Shown: positions 1 to 9,357, counted from the stretch's first letter. The stretch is 38,752 nucleotides of DNA from Limisphaera sp. (GCA_025057755.1 JANWVC010000015.1:1-38752); one strand, 5' to 3'. A program made the numbers and translations. The notes: generated by a model from the sequence alone, not told the origin.

Positions 1-3000
1 GTGTTGGTGAGCTGGCGCCGGTTGTTGTACTGGAACTCTGTGACGAACCCGCGCGCGTTGGTGACGGCGAGCACGTCGCCGAGCGCGTTGTTCAGGTAAC
101 TGTTTGTGCCCAGGCCGGCTGGGTAGATGATCCGGTTCAACTGCCCGTAGGCATCGTAGCCGTAGGTTGTGGTGCCGCCGGGGTCAACGCGCGTTGCCAA
201 CGTCCCATCTGTGTTGTACGTAAACGTGACCCAATCGCCCGAGCCGTTGGTCTGGCCTGTGAGCGAGTGCTGTGCGTTGTAGCCGAAGCTGTTGGTGTGG
301 CCGCGCGCGTCCACTGCGTGGATGAGCCGGTGTTGCGCATCGTAGAAGAAGCGGTTGGTGTGGCCCAGCGGATCAATCGCGCGCAGCAGGTTATGGTAAC
401 CATCGTACTCGAACCGGTTCGTTTCGTTCAGTGGCGAGACGGTCATCACCACATGGTCCTGGCCGTCGTAGAAAGTGCGGGTGAGGTTGCCCAGGGCGTC
501 GCGAAGCGCCACGAGCCTGTGCTTGTCGTCGTAGAAAAATCTGCGTTTGTTGCCCTCGGGGTCTTGCTCGACGTTTTCGTAGCCCGACCAGTACAGCACC
601 CACATCTTGGTCGGGTCGCCTGCGGTGTATTGCGTGACCACGCGCCCGAACCCGTCATAGACATTGCTGACGACCATTCGCCCGAGCGCGTCGAACGTGG
701 CGATGATTTGGTGATTGGCATCGTACACGTACCGGTTTGTTTTGCCCTCCGGATCGCGGATGCTGGTCAGGTACACCCGGCCTGCATTTGTGGTGTAGCC
801 GAACACGACGCTGCGCCCGGTGTTGTCGGTGACAGAGTTGAGCCGGTTACCGGAGTAAGCAAATGTGAGCGTGCGGTTGGTCCAGTCGGTCACTTGCGTG
901 ACCAAGTTGCTGGTCGGGCCTGTGCCGTAGCTGATGCGCAGGCTGCGGTTGTACGGGTCTGTGATGTTCGTGAGCAGGCCCAGGTGATTGAACTTGAACG
1001 TGCGCCCGTGCCGTTCGAGTAGCCAGTAAGTGTTGTTGGTGCGCAGCAGCGTGTGCGTGCTGCCCGCAGGCGGCGTGAATGTGCCATTGGGTTGTTTGAT
1101 GAACTGCAGCGTGTCTTTGCCGAGGGTGATGCTCACGGCGTTATTAATCATTTGGTCAACGCCCCACTTGGCTATGAGCGCGGTGACGGCCCAGTTTTTG
1201 GGATTCGGCGTTGTGCTATAAAGCTCGGCTGCGGCTCTGGTGGCCACAATCAGCGGCGCCATTTGCGCAGGCGTGGTGTCGCCCAGGCTCGGCCAGGGCG
1301 CGCTCACGTCTACCGCTCTGATGTGGTAATTATGAATCCAGCCGTTGGCCAGCCCTGCCAGGTTATGGTTGCGCCTGCTCGAGCTGTATTGTGCCGAAAA
1401 ATTGATGCCGCGCGGCTCGGCGCCGCCCAGTGCAAGCTCAGCGGCGCTCAGATGGAACGCGCCATCGGCCATGTTCACCGGGTCGGTTGTGTAGATAGGC
1501 GCAATTGTAGGCGGGGTTGCCTGAAAGTAGCTTGGCAACGACAAATAGTTCCAGCTGCCCAAGTATCCTATGTTTGGTGGCACGGCATAAGCCGAATAGC
1601 CGCCATAATAACCGCCATCGATGAGCATTGCCATGAGTTTGAGGACCCGCTGTTCGTTGGTTACGATGCCACGCGCCACGATGCCATAGCCGGCCCAACT
1701 GCCTGCCCCCGCCACCTGATTTGCCCCGTTGGCAGGCAGGAGCAACGTATAACCTTGATCAATGTAGTTGGTCTTGAGCCAACTCTTGTTGTAATTGATC
1801 AAGTTGCCCTGTTGGGCAGCCCAATTGCCACTATGCAAAAGGTAAATGCGTTGGCCGTTTGTGTTGGCGATTTGGAGCATCTTGACCGTCGAGGCGGCGA
1901 CCAGGTTGCTGGATTGCAACTGCTCGATCAGCCCGTGCTCAGCAGCGCTGTCCAGATAGTCACTTGCCTCACCCAGACGCTCGCAACGTGCCATGTCGTT
2001 GGTGCCATTTCCGCTGGTTGGAAAATCACATGACAGTTGCTGGTAAACGTCAATGTAATGTCCTTTGCCAAACTCTTGCGCCATGCGCCCCAACCGGTGA
2101 TGGCGGTGCAAAAGCACGTTCTGTTGGGCGGCCACCAAGCGACTCATATACTCAGTTTGGAGCATCCAGGTAAGTCCCATGATATTGAGTGTTTCGCTCA
2201 CGATTTGAGGCGAATCGTCTCCTAGACCCGCGGCCCGATAATGATCCAGTTTTCGTTGGCGCGCGTGCAGCCAATCACGGTGGGGCATAAAGGCATACAG
2301 AATTGCGTAGGTCGCATTTGTGCGCTGGTATTCCACGGTGGTCTTATGATCATTTCTAGCGGCGGGGATCAATTGGTTCCTTGCAAAATCCCAACGGCCA
2401 TGCGGATGATCCACATGCAGCTCCACGCTGACGCGGCTGCCGCCGGTGGTCTGCTTTTGCAAGAGCAACTCGTCCTCAAGCGAAAGCTGTGCGAGCCCAT
2501 TCGTGCTAAAGGTCAACGCCAGCTTTCGACCCTGCAACTGGGGCATGAATAAAAACCGGTTGGTGGTCACGTCCACCGTGATTCGCAGGCTGGCCATCAA
2601 GTTGGTTGGTATATTGTCCCAATCCACAGTGGGAGAGTTGGGGTTCCAAACGACCGGTGTGAACGGCAGCGGGCCACCAAAGTATTGTCCTGATGCGATC
2701 GACATGCCGCCGATGACACGCTCGACAGGACAGTTCGGGCAATGGGATTGGAGGTAGGCAAGCAGGTTTGTGGTGTAGTCCCGGAGCACGTTCCGGAGCG
2801 CTGCCTCGTTGAGACCCTGCACGTAGTCGGGTGTGGCCGTGCCACCCGCCGCGGTCAGCAACTGGTTTGTGTCCAACCGCATTGCGGCTGTCAGATCAAT
2901 GCCGGCGACCGGTTCCTGTACTTTGAATGACGGATCCAGCTCGTAAACACCGTTGCTCCAACTGAGGCGTACCCATACGTGATGGAACACCACCGAGTTT

Positions 3001-3743
3001 GTTAATCCGGTGAAAACACCTGTGAAGGGGAATCCGCGCTGGTAGTTCAGTTCAGCCACGAAATCTATTGTTTCAATCCAGTTGGTGTTGGGTTTTGTTA
3101 ATCCCAGCCAGTGCTTCAGGTCATAGCGGGGATTCGCCCCACCAATGGTTTCATAGGGGATGCTGACTGTCCCGAATCGGTAGCCTGCGGTGTAACCCGC
3201 AGCTCGAAGCAGCGCGACCAGCAGCGCGCACTGGTCGAAGTCGTTGCCGCTGCGTTCCAGCAGTGTCAGCGCCGCGCCCTTCTTCGACCCAAAATAATGC
3301 ACGTAGCGAATGTGGTCGCGGACGTAATTAAATATACGCACAGGGTCGTTTTCCAGATTACGGGCCAAGGACCGAATTTCCGGTGTGATCGCTTCGGCGA
3401 TTTCAGGATAACTGGGCAGCGACATCAAGCCGACCTCACCACCCAGACCAACCGGTTCCTCAGCTTGGCTGATCTCCGCCCAGCTCTTGATTTCCACCTG
3501 TGTTTGGCCGCTCGCCGATCTAAACCAGCCCGGTTCAGTGAACTCAGGCTCTGATTGTGCGAATGAAGTGCCCGCCAAAAACAGGAGACTCAGGCCAAAA
3601 GCCTGTTTGGAATACGTGCCGCGCACCAAGCCAGTAGCCGTGCGGTGTGCATGCTTCAGCGTGTTTGGGCGGCAAGGCACCCTTAAGGGTGGACACCAAA
3701 CAATGGCTTTCAAACAGGCGTCAAGAAATCGAATCGGGTGCAT
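1..3743 (-). CDS. Secreted transglutaminase-like / RHS-repeat protein (C-terminus beyond window)
   Basis: One open minus-strand frame runs from an ATG at 3743 to the left edge (about 1247 codons seen), so the C-terminus is missing. The N-terminus has a long lead followed by a hydrophobic signal-like stretch (FGLSLLFLAGTSFAQ, about residues 49-63). Residues ~110-300 form a transglutaminase-like cysteine-protease fold: catalytic Cys172 in NDFDQCALLVALLRAAGY, then a His in HHVWVRLSW and an Asp in YELDPSF. The distal part carries RHS/YD repeats, for example DPEGKTNRYVYDANHQ, DALGNLTRTFYDGQ and DPLGHTNRFFYDAQHRL. RHS repeats build a large beta-cage that often encloses a variable C-terminal domain, which cannot be seen here. 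A GAGGGAG tract precedes the ATG; a GTG near residue 40 is an alternative start closer to the signal segment. It lies 14 bp after the calcium-loop gene and is probably cotranscribed. Function is probably cell-surface or exported; substrate unknown. Confidence 0.88.
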   Translation of the reverse strand, partial: MHPIRFLDACLKAIVWCPPLRVPCRPNTLKHAHRTATGLVRGTYSKQAFGLSLLFLAGTSFAQSEPEFTEPGWFRSASGQTQVEIKSWAEISQAEEPVGLGGEVGLMSLPSYPEIAEAITPEIRSLARNLENDPVRIFNYVRDHIRYVHYFGSKKGAALTLLERSGNDFDQCALLVALLRAAGYTAGYRFGTVSIPYETIGGANPRYDLKHWLGLTKPNTNWIETIDFVAELNYQRGFPFTGVFTGLTNSVVFHHVWVRLSWSNGVYELDPSFKVQEPVAGIDLTAAMRLDTNQLLTAAGGTATPDYVQGLNEAALRNVLRDYTTNLLAYLQSHCPNCPVERVIGGMSIASGQYFGGPLPFTPVVWNPNSPTVDWDNIPTNLMASLRITVDVTTNRFLFMPQLQGRKLALTFSTNGLAQLSLEDELLLQKQTTGGSRVSVELHVDHPHGRWDFARNQLIPAARNDHKTTVEYQRTNATYAILYAFMPHRDWLHARQRKLDHYRAAGLGDDSPQIVSETLNIMGLTWMLQTEYMSRLVAAQQNVLLHRHHRLGRMAQEFGKGHYIDVYQQLSCDFPTSGNGTNDMARCERLGEASDYLDSAAEHGLIEQLQSSNLVAASTVKMLQIANTNGQRIYLLHSGNWAAQQGNLINYNKSWLKTNYIDQGYTLLLPANGANQVAGAGSWAGYGIVARGIVTNEQRVLKLMAMLIDGGYYGGYSAYAVPPNIGYLGSWNYLSLPSYFQATPPTIAPIYTTDPVNMADGAFHLSAAELALGGAEPRGINFSAQYSSSRRNHNLAGLANGWIHNYHIRAVDVSAPWPSLGDTTPAQMAPLIVATRAAAELYSTTPNPKNWAVTALIAKWGVDQMINNAVSITLGKDTLQFIKQPNGTFTPPAGSTHTLLRTNNTYWLLERHGRTFKFNHLGLLTNITDPYNRSLRISYGTGPTSNLVTQVTDWTNRTLTFAYSGNRLNSVTDNTGRSVVFGYTTNAGRVYLTSIRDPEGKTNRYVYDANHQIIATFDALGRMVVSNVYDGFGRVVTQYTAGDPTKMWVLYWSGYENVEQDPEGNKRRFFYDDKHRLVALRDALGNLTRTFYDGQDHVVMTVSPLNETNRFEYDGYHNLLRAIDPLGHTNRFFYDAQHRLIHAVDARGHTNSFGYNAQHSLTGQTNGSGDWVTFTYNTDGTLATRVDPGGTTTYGYDAYGQLNRIIYPAGLGTNSYLNNALGDVLAVTNARGFVTEFQYNNRRQLTN
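1701..1737. repeat. Hairpin repeat GCCTGCC...GGCAGGC inside the RHS gene
   Basis: Arms at 1701-1707 and 1731-1737 (extending to 9 bp, 1699-1739) flank a 23-nt loop, in frame within the transglutaminase/RHS coding sequence (translated LPANGANQVAGAGSWAG). Arms match the two copies near 32.1 kb. Confidence 0.4.
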
Positions 3744-3757
3744 GGCTCCCTCACTTT

Positions 3758-4723
3758 CTATTGCAGTTGCAGGATGTTGCCCTCGGCATCGAGCGTGATG
3801 CCCTCGGTCCAAACGCCCGACACAAGCCGCAGCCAGCCGCCGGTGTCATAGGTGTAATTCTTCCGGTACCCGTCGAGCGCGCTCTCGTTCAGCAGCGGGT
3901 TCATACCGTTGTTCCATTCCCAGCCGTCTGAAAGCCCGTCGCGGTCGGTGTCAGGGTTCAACCGGTCGGTGTGACTGACCAGGTTCTCGAACGCATCGGT
4001 CAGGCCGTCGGCGTCGCTGTCCAGCAACGTGCCCAGGCGGAAATAGCTTTCGGTGGCCACAAGCCCGGTCACCACAAAATTCGTCTGGCCGGGCTGGCCG
4101 CGCCCGAGCCAGAGCCAGTTGGTCAGGTTCAACCCGGGCACAGCCGGGCTGAGATTGGTCGTCAGGAACAAATCGTAGGCCGCACCCGGCTCGGCATTGG
4201 TGACGGTAAGCGACACCGAGTCCGAGGTGATGAACACCGGCGGCAACAGGCACAACCCGCCGGAGTGCGATCCGCCCGAACCCGTGGGCCCTGCGCTGGA
4301 TGGAGTCCCCAGTGGCCTTTTAGGAAACCCGGATGCGCTGTCTTCGTTTTGAGCCGTCAATCCAAGCCTGCGCTCGGCTGCGACCAAGAGTGATTCCAAA
4401 TGGGCCAGCGCCGTATAATCCACCCATCTGGCGTCCACGACGTAAGTGCCGCGCTTGTCCAGCATGTACACCGGCAGCTTGAACTCGCGGGCGATGGGGG
4501 GCAGGAACGGCCAAGGAGGCTCCTGCCTTTGCAACAACCAGAAGGTGCCAAGCTCCGGAACCGATGTGATGTCCAAAGGTTGCAACGGTTCAGCATGCAT
4601 TCCATCCATGCCGTGTGCTTCATCCGGCTTCGTTTGCGCCAAAGCCAAGAACACTTGCGGAATCATTAAACTAACTGCTGCAACGGCAGCCGCGACTCGA
4701 ACATTGCAATGATGCGTGCACAT
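3758..4723 (-). CDS. Secreted protein with calcium-binding (thrombospondin type 3-like) loops
   Basis: The protein has 321 residues when started at the ATG at 4723, which has GAAAGG about 9 nt upstream and opens directly onto a signal peptide (MCTHHCNVRVAAAVAAVSLM, ending near LALAQ). An in-frame ATG 14 codons upstream lacks a ribosome site. A central Gly/Ser-rich linker precedes a beta-rich stretch (about 160-240). Near the C-terminus are two acidic loops, DSDADGLTDAFE and DTDRDGLSDGWEWNNGMNP, matching the DxDxDGxxD thrombospondin type 3/calcium-loop pattern common in secreted verrucomicrobial proteins. The last residues (YDTGGWLRLVSGVWTEGI, then LDAEGNILQLQ) resemble an RHS-like YD strand. 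The gene sits immediately upstream of the transglutaminase/RHS gene and may act with it as a partner or as a split N-terminal module. Specific function not recognised. Confidence 0.78.
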   Translation of the reverse strand: MCTHHCNVRVAAAVAAVSLMIPQVFLALAQTKPDEAHGMDGMHAEPLQPLDITSVPELGTFWLLQRQEPPWPFLPPIAREFKLPVYMLDKRGTYVVDARWVDYTALAHLESLLVAAERRLGLTAQNEDSASGFPKRPLGTPSSAGPTGSGGSHSGGLCLLPPVFITSDSVSLTVTNAEPGAAYDLFLTTNLSPAVPGLNLTNWLWLGRGQPGQTNFVVTGLVATESYFRLGTLLDSDADGLTDAFENLVSHTDRLNPDTDRDGLSDGWEWNNGMNPLLNESALDGYRKNYTYDTGGWLRLVSGVWTEGITLDAEGNILQLQ

Positions 4724-6240
4724 AGAAGCGACCTTTCTCGGAAAGCCTGGTGGGTCGTTCAACATGGCTAATGTTTACACCTTTCTACAAGGGTGATATT
4801 CGCGTTCGAGTGGCGACATTCACACAATTTTGTAACAAGCAGGCAGGGGGCAGAGCAGCTCCGACCATAAGAACCAAACGCGCTGGCCCGCCGGTTGCCA
4901 GTCATGACCGATCTTTTGCTGGTCGCCATGCGCGGATGATGTTCAGACTTTTTGCCTCATGAAATCGCTGGTCAGACAACCAACGCGCCCCTAACTCGCG
5001 TAAGAGAAAGGATGCCCTGCCCACGAATACAGATCGCTGCGGAGATTCTCGATGAATTCCGCAAACCGAAGGTTTACCATCTAGCTTAGAGACAGATGAG
5101 AACCTTCGGTGGCGCGAGCAGTGCCAAGCTCTCGGGAGTTGGCTTGACACTGGATTGACTCGCGTTCCACCGGTTTTTCAGATTGGGTGACCCTGAAAAA
5201 GCCTGCGCTGCCTGGTCTTTGCTCTCGCCCGCACAAGCTGGACAGATCAGAGTTCGACAAACATTTGAGCCCACTCCGTACCTGGTTGCTGTTCAGCGCC
5301 CGACGCAAGGGGGTGTTTGAAAAGAGCCATGCGAGCAGAGCCGGCACGATGCAGATGCACAGTCGGAGGAACGATTCACAGCAGGCACGCCAAGCACTGA
5401 TAACCATCCCGGCCGCCGTTGGTTGCCAATGAAAAAGCTTCGGCCCAGTTCGGAACCCGGGATGGGATCACTTCAATCCAAGGAGCCGAGTAACTTGATT
5501 GACACGGCCCTGATGCGCCCGAGGCAAGGGCGGGTGTAAGTCACTGTCTCTGGCCCCGCAGCCGCGCCAACTGGCGGAAGCCGAAGCATCCCAGTCATGT
5601 TGGAGGCGGTGGCGGTGCCACAATACACTTGCGAGTTCGGAAAAAGCTTAGCTCGAAGCAGGGCCCGTGGATGAGGGTGCATTAGCTTGGTGAACCATTA
5701 TGATAAATCATGCGTTCCTGATCGGCGGATCGTAAGACGGCAACACGAAACGGACGAGGTCGAGGTGCCAAAGGGAACCATGGAAACTTCGGCCGGCCAT
5801 GCGGCTGCCGAGTGCCATTCCCGTGGTGCTTAGAAGCAATGCTTGGGTTGAAGCAACAAAGGCTTGTAGCCAGTGCCAAGCGGGTTGAGGCAATTCCCTC
5901 CAGCGGTATTGCGTCGGCGCGGAACCTGCAATCTGCAGACCCAGCTTGAGATTAGACAACGCAGGAGGCGACCTGGAAGCAAGCCCAAAGCGGGCGGAAG
6001 GCGCGTGGTATTGGGGCGCATCGAAGCCATTGCCCTGTCGTTGCTAACCCTCGAGCCGTGGGGAAGCCGTGGTTTTGGCTTGGTGTTCAGTTGGGCAGTT
6101 GCGTTGAAGACCAGGGATTGATGGCCTTTCAAGGATTGCGAGGGGTTGTGTGGGACTGGCTGGCCCGCGCACGAGCGTTTGCCAGGCTCCGTCGCTGTGA
6201 TATTGTCTCAAGGCGAATAAACGACCCGTGGGAACGTCCA
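4724..6240. other. 1.5-kb stretch without a recognisable gene
   Basis: This divergent gap lies between the RHS unit and the lipoprotein operon. Only short frames with no family signature occur on either strand; the longest is 108 codons on the minus strand (5407-5081), with a hydrophobic N-terminal run but no recognisable motif. No transposase, RNA gene or repeat array was seen. Both flanking operons must have promoters here, but no convincing -35/-10 pair was found. It could hold decayed genes or long untranslated regulatory sequence. Confidence 0.5.
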
Positions 6241-6978
6241 ATGGGTGGGATGAGCACAAAGGCGCTGTCTTGGATGCTGATCAGCGGGCTGAGTTTGTCC
6301 GTGGTAAGCCCGGCTCAGGTGCTTTCTCCGGAAGCAATTCAAGGGGTGTTATGGGGCACGCTTGTTGGAGGGTTGGCGGGGGCCGACTGCGGGCAAGTCT
6401 TTTCGGGCAATAGTGCCGCTATGGGGGCGGGCATTGGTCTGGCTGCAGGGGCGCTGCTGGGTTGGATGCGGGTGTCTGAGGCGCGGGGAAGCGAGGCCCC
6501 TCCGGCTTGCTTGGGAGGAGCTACAGGGACGGTAGGATCGGGCCGGGGTTATTGCGCATCGGGTTTTTGGGTGGGGAGCGTTGGAGCGTGGGGTTCTGGC
6601 TTCGGAGCCATGTCCGCTTGTCCGACTCCCGGGTGCAGTCTTACATGGGAGGCCACGTTGGCCGGTGCTGTTTCCGGGGCCTTGATTGGCGCTGGGAGCG
6701 GCTCTTGGGGAACCGGGTTGGCGCTGGGCACAGCCGCGGGTCTCCTGGCAGGCACGGTGGCTGATCAGCAGGCGCAAAAGCGGTGCGGCATGGTCGAGCA
6801 AGCAGGGTCACAGGACGTGACTTTTGCTACTGTGGCAAGCTCACAGAGCGGGCCGTCTTCTTTGGCTTCGCCGCATGCTTTCATTTCCGCGCAGCCCCAT
6901 CCGAACTCGACCTATTCCCGGCCCAAAGCTCCTTCGATTCCGGATGCACCATTGGTGCCGGAGGCAACGCGGTTTTGA
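6241..6978 (+). CDS. Glycine-zipper envelope protein
   Basis: The protein has 245 residues and starts at the ATG at 6241 (a second ATG lies at 6250); the open frame extends upstream to 6058, but that part does not look like protein. A signal-like N-terminus (STKALSWMLISGLSLSVVSP) is followed by two Gly/Ala-rich membrane-prone blocks: GTLVGGLAGADCGQVFSG to GAGIGLAAGALLGW (about 38-77), and LAGAVSGALIGAGSGSWGTG to AGLLAGTVA (about 140-175). These fit the glycine-zipper pattern of outer-membrane-associated small proteins. Several cysteines lie between the blocks. The C-terminal 70 residues are Ser/Pro-rich and look disordered. It is 37 bp upstream of the LpoB-like gene on the same strand and is probably in the same operon. 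Exact function is unknown; a role in the cell envelope is inferred. Confidence 0.65.
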   Translation: MGGMSTKALSWMLISGLSLSVVSPAQVLSPEAIQGVLWGTLVGGLAGADCGQVFSGNSAAMGAGIGLAAGALLGWMRVSEARGSEAPPACLGGATGTVGSGRGYCASGFWVGSVGAWGSGFGAMSACPTPGCSLTWEATLAGAVSGALIGAGSGSWGTGLALGTAAGLLAGTVADQQAQKRCGMVEQAGSQDVTFATVASSQSGPSSLASPHAFISAQPHPNSTYSRPKAPSIPDAPLVPEATRF

Positions 6979-7015
6979 TCATTAAAAGGCAAAGCAAGTC
7001 TAATCGACCGATTGT

Positions 7016-7639
7016 ATGCATACGAGCGTCTTGTCAAGCTTACTTGGAATCTCGGTGGTCGTCATGGTTGGGTGCGCCTCGAGCGGGGTCAAAAACCCCT
7101 CTGGCGTGCCGGTGACGCGGCTCAATGCCGATGAACAAGGATTTGTGGCCGGCACGGGCATTGAATCCCAGGATCTGGTGGCGGTGGCCGATAAAATGGC
7201 GCGCAGTATTTTGGCCATTCCCCAAATTGCGCAAGCTTCCACGCCGCCGGTGGTGGTATTGGATCCGGTGGAAAACAAAACGCGTTTCCCCATTAACAAG
7301 GACATTTTCCTGACGCGAATTCGTGCTCAGCTCAATTCGCGTGCGCAAGGCAAGGTGATTTTCCTGGCTCGAGATCGGATGGCGACGCTGGAGCGGGAGC
7401 GGAATTTGAAGCGGGAGGGTGCACTGACTGCGGCGACAGATCCGAATGTGCAGGAATTCAAGGGTGCGGATTACTTTCTGACGGGGAGCCTGGAGGGGCT
7501 CTCCACTCGCACGCGGGCTGGCACAAGCGATTATATTCTCTATACGTTCCAGCTCATTGATGCCCGCACCAGTGCCATTGTGTGGGAGGACATGGCAGAG
7601 ATTAAAAAGCAGGGTTTGGAGGACGCTGCGTATCGTTGA
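7016..7639 (+). CDS. LpoB-like penicillin-binding-protein activator lipoprotein
   Basis: The 207-residue protein begins with a lipoprotein signal (MHTSVLSSLLGISVVVMVGC) and a lipobox around Cys20. The mature part matches the LpoB/CsgG-like fold family: VADKMARSILAIPQI, then PPVVVLDPVENKTRFPINKD (strand and loop), LTRIRAQLNSRAQGKVIFLA, GADYFLTGSLEGL, and YTFQLIDARTSAIVWEDMAEIKK near the end. In enterobacteria LpoB is an outer-membrane lipoprotein that stimulates the peptidoglycan synthase PBP1b. Two lipoprotein genes follow, including a YcfL-like one; ycfL and lpoB are also neighbours in Escherichia coli. This supports the assignment, although the partner enzyme here is unknown. Confidence 0.82.
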   Translation: MHTSVLSSLLGISVVVMVGCASSGVKNPSGVPVTRLNADEQGFVAGTGIESQDLVAVADKMARSILAIPQIAQASTPPVVVLDPVENKTRFPINKDIFLTRIRAQLNSRAQGKVIFLARDRMATLERERNLKREGALTAATDPNVQEFKGADYFLTGSLEGLSTRTRAGTSDYILYTFQLIDARTSAIVWEDMAEIKKQGLEDAAYR

Positions 7640-7693
7640 ACAGCCTGTGGGTGAAGGCGTGGCGCGGCAGTTGATAAGCGCCGGCAGCAGATC

Positions 7694-8944
7694 ATGACCT
7701 TGTCGACGCGTTTTGGCATAGCGGATTTCGGACGCATTTTTTGGTCACGTGGAAGTCCACAGCATCCGGGGCGGCGGCCGTGGTGGGTTTTGGCCATGCT
7801 CCTGGCCGGATGCGCAGCACCGCACAATGCGGGGCCGCCGGTCACCGGCGACATTTTGATTGACGGGCCGCGCTGGATTGCGGAAGGCCCCGCCCGGGAC
7901 AAGGTGCTGTGGCAATATCGCACTGCAGCGGCTGCGCTGCGGCGTGGGCGGTTTGATTTGGCGCGTTCGTTGTTGGACGAGGCCCTTTTGACCGTGCAGG
8001 GTATTCATGGGCCGAACCCGGAGGCGCGGAAAGCGCGCAGTCTGTTTCGGCCGGAGGCGGTCAAGCCGTTCGTGGGTGAGCCATACGAGCGGAGCATGGC
8101 TTACATTTATCGAGGGATTTTGTATTGGCGTGACGGCGAGCTGGACAACGCGCGTGCCTGTTTTCGGAGTGCGCAGTTTGAGGACAGCGATGCAACTGAC
8201 CAAACGTACGTGGGCGACTGGGTTTTGCCCGATTACTTGGACGCATTGGCGACGGCCAAGTTGGGTGGAGACCCCGCTGACGCTCTGCGTCGGGCTCAAC
8301 AGAACGTCCGCGGCGCCACGTTGCCTCCCTTGGATCCCAGTGTGAACACGTTGGTTTTTTTGGAATTCGGCCCCGGGCCCGTCAAATACGCCACCGGTGA
8401 ATATGGCGAACAACTTCGCTTCCAGACCCGGCCCTCGCCGATTCGGTCTGCGCGGTTGCGTGTGGGAGATTGGGTCATTCCGGTCGCTGCCGTGGACGAT
8501 GTGAACTATCAAGCGACGACGCGCGGAGGCCGGTTGATGGATCATGTGCTCGGAAACAAGGCTGTGTTTAAGCAGGCGACCGACCGAGCCGGGGACGCCG
8601 CCCTTGTCGGCGGGGCCATTTTGGCAGTCGCCGGTCAAGGTCGCAAAAGTGCTGCGGACGAAACAGGCGCTGCCTTGTTGCTGGCGGGATTGGCAAGCAA
8701 GTTGATCTCGTCGGCTACCACGCCCCAGGCGGACACTCGAGCTTGGGACAACCTTCCCCAGTTTCTGAGTTTTGCTCAATTGCGTCTGCCACCAGGGCGG
8801 CATATTGTGACTGTGGAATTTTTGGATGCGCATGGGCAGCCGATCCCGGATCGCACGAAAACTGTGCAATTCTCTGTTCCGGAGAAGGGTCGGGATGCCG
8901 TTTTGTTTGTCAGTGACACATCCACAACTCCACAAGAACAATGA
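7694..8944 (+). CDS. COG3014-like lipoprotein with TPR-type N-terminal region
   Basis: The 416-residue protein has a long N-terminal lead and a lipobox (VLAMLLAGCAAP, Cys near 40). Residues ~75-190 are helical and tetratricopeptide-like (TAAAALRRGRFDLARSLLDE, then AYIYRGILYWRDGELDNARA), as in the COG3014 family. A beta-rich C-terminal half includes LVFLEFGPGPVKYATGEYGE and a Gly/Ala-rich helical insert (GDAALVGGAILAVAGQG). A closing segment, LPPGRHIVTVEFLDAHGQPI, has a PEGA-like look. It sits between the LpoB-like and YcfL-like genes and its stop overlaps the next start by 4 bp, so the two are translationally coupled. It is probably an outer-membrane lipoprotein acting with its neighbours; biochemical role unknown. 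Confidence 0.75.
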   Translation: MTLSTRFGIADFGRIFWSRGSPQHPGRRPWWVLAMLLAGCAAPHNAGPPVTGDILIDGPRWIAEGPARDKVLWQYRTAAAALRRGRFDLARSLLDEALLTVQGIHGPNPEARKARSLFRPEAVKPFVGEPYERSMAYIYRGILYWRDGELDNARACFRSAQFEDSDATDQTYVGDWVLPDYLDALATAKLGGDPADALRRAQQNVRGATLPPLDPSVNTLVFLEFGPGPVKYATGEYGEQLRFQTRPSPIRSARLRVGDWVIPVAAVDDVNYQATTRGGRLMDHVLGNKAVFKQATDRAGDAALVGGAILAVAGQGRKSAADETGAALLLAGLASKLISSATTPQADTRAWDNLPQFLSFAQLRLPPGRHIVTVEFLDAHGQPIPDRTKTVQFSVPEKGRDAVLFVSDTSTTPQEQ

Positions 8945-9357
8945 AACAGGGATTCTGGATTGGTTTGCTCGCGGCTGCTGGAATTTGGTGCGGTTGCCAG
9001 ACACATGATCGCGGCCCTTATCTGCCGCAGACGCCCAAGACACCGGCTTATGAGGCGACAGAACGTTTTGTGCTGCTGGACCCCGGCACGCAGCGTTCGG
9101 TGACTTGCTCGGGCATTCAGGAGCGTGTGTTGCCGGACGGACGGCTGGAGGTGGTGGCGCAAATTCGGAATCGCGAGAACCGACGCATCGAGGTCCAAGT
9201 GAACTGCGTTTTTAAGGACATCAATGGTTACAGCATCGGCGATGAAACACCTTTTCAAACTCTCATTTTGACGGAAAACGCTACCGAGCAGGTCCGGTTT
9301 GTATCCATGAGTGCGCAGGCGCGCAAGTTTACCATCCGCGTCCGACAGGCGCGGTAG
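8941..9357 (+). CDS. YcfL/DUF1425-family lipoprotein
   Basis: The 138-residue lipoprotein has a signal peptide and a cysteine in GIWCGCQTH (about residue 19). The rest is a compact beta-sandwich-like domain typical of DUF1425/YcfL: VLPDGRLEVVAQIRNRENRR, then IEVQVNCVFKDINGYSI, followed by FQTLILTENATEQVRFVSMS. YcfL is an uncharacterised lipoprotein encoded beside lpoB in enterobacteria. The ATG overlaps the upstream stop (ATGA), indicating coupling. It closes the lipoprotein operon; the next gene downstream is a decayed pduS-like sequence. Confidence 0.8.
   Translation: MKQGFWIGLLAAAGIWCGCQTHDRGPYLPQTPKTPAYEATERFVLLDPGTQRSVTCSGIQERVLPDGRLEVVAQIRNRENRRIEVQVNCVFKDINGYSIGDETPFQTLILTENATEQVRFVSMSAQARKFTIRVRQAR

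Noticed and set aside
267..2033. Two long plus-strand frames (267-1022 and 1053-2033)
   Set aside because: Both are antisense to the transglutaminase/RHS gene, whose frame carries clear domain motifs; the plus-strand translations show none.
7745..9043. 432-codon minus-strand frame
   Set aside because: Antisense to the COG3014-like and YcfL-like genes, which have lipoboxes and coupled starts. A stop-poor shadow of GC-rich coding.
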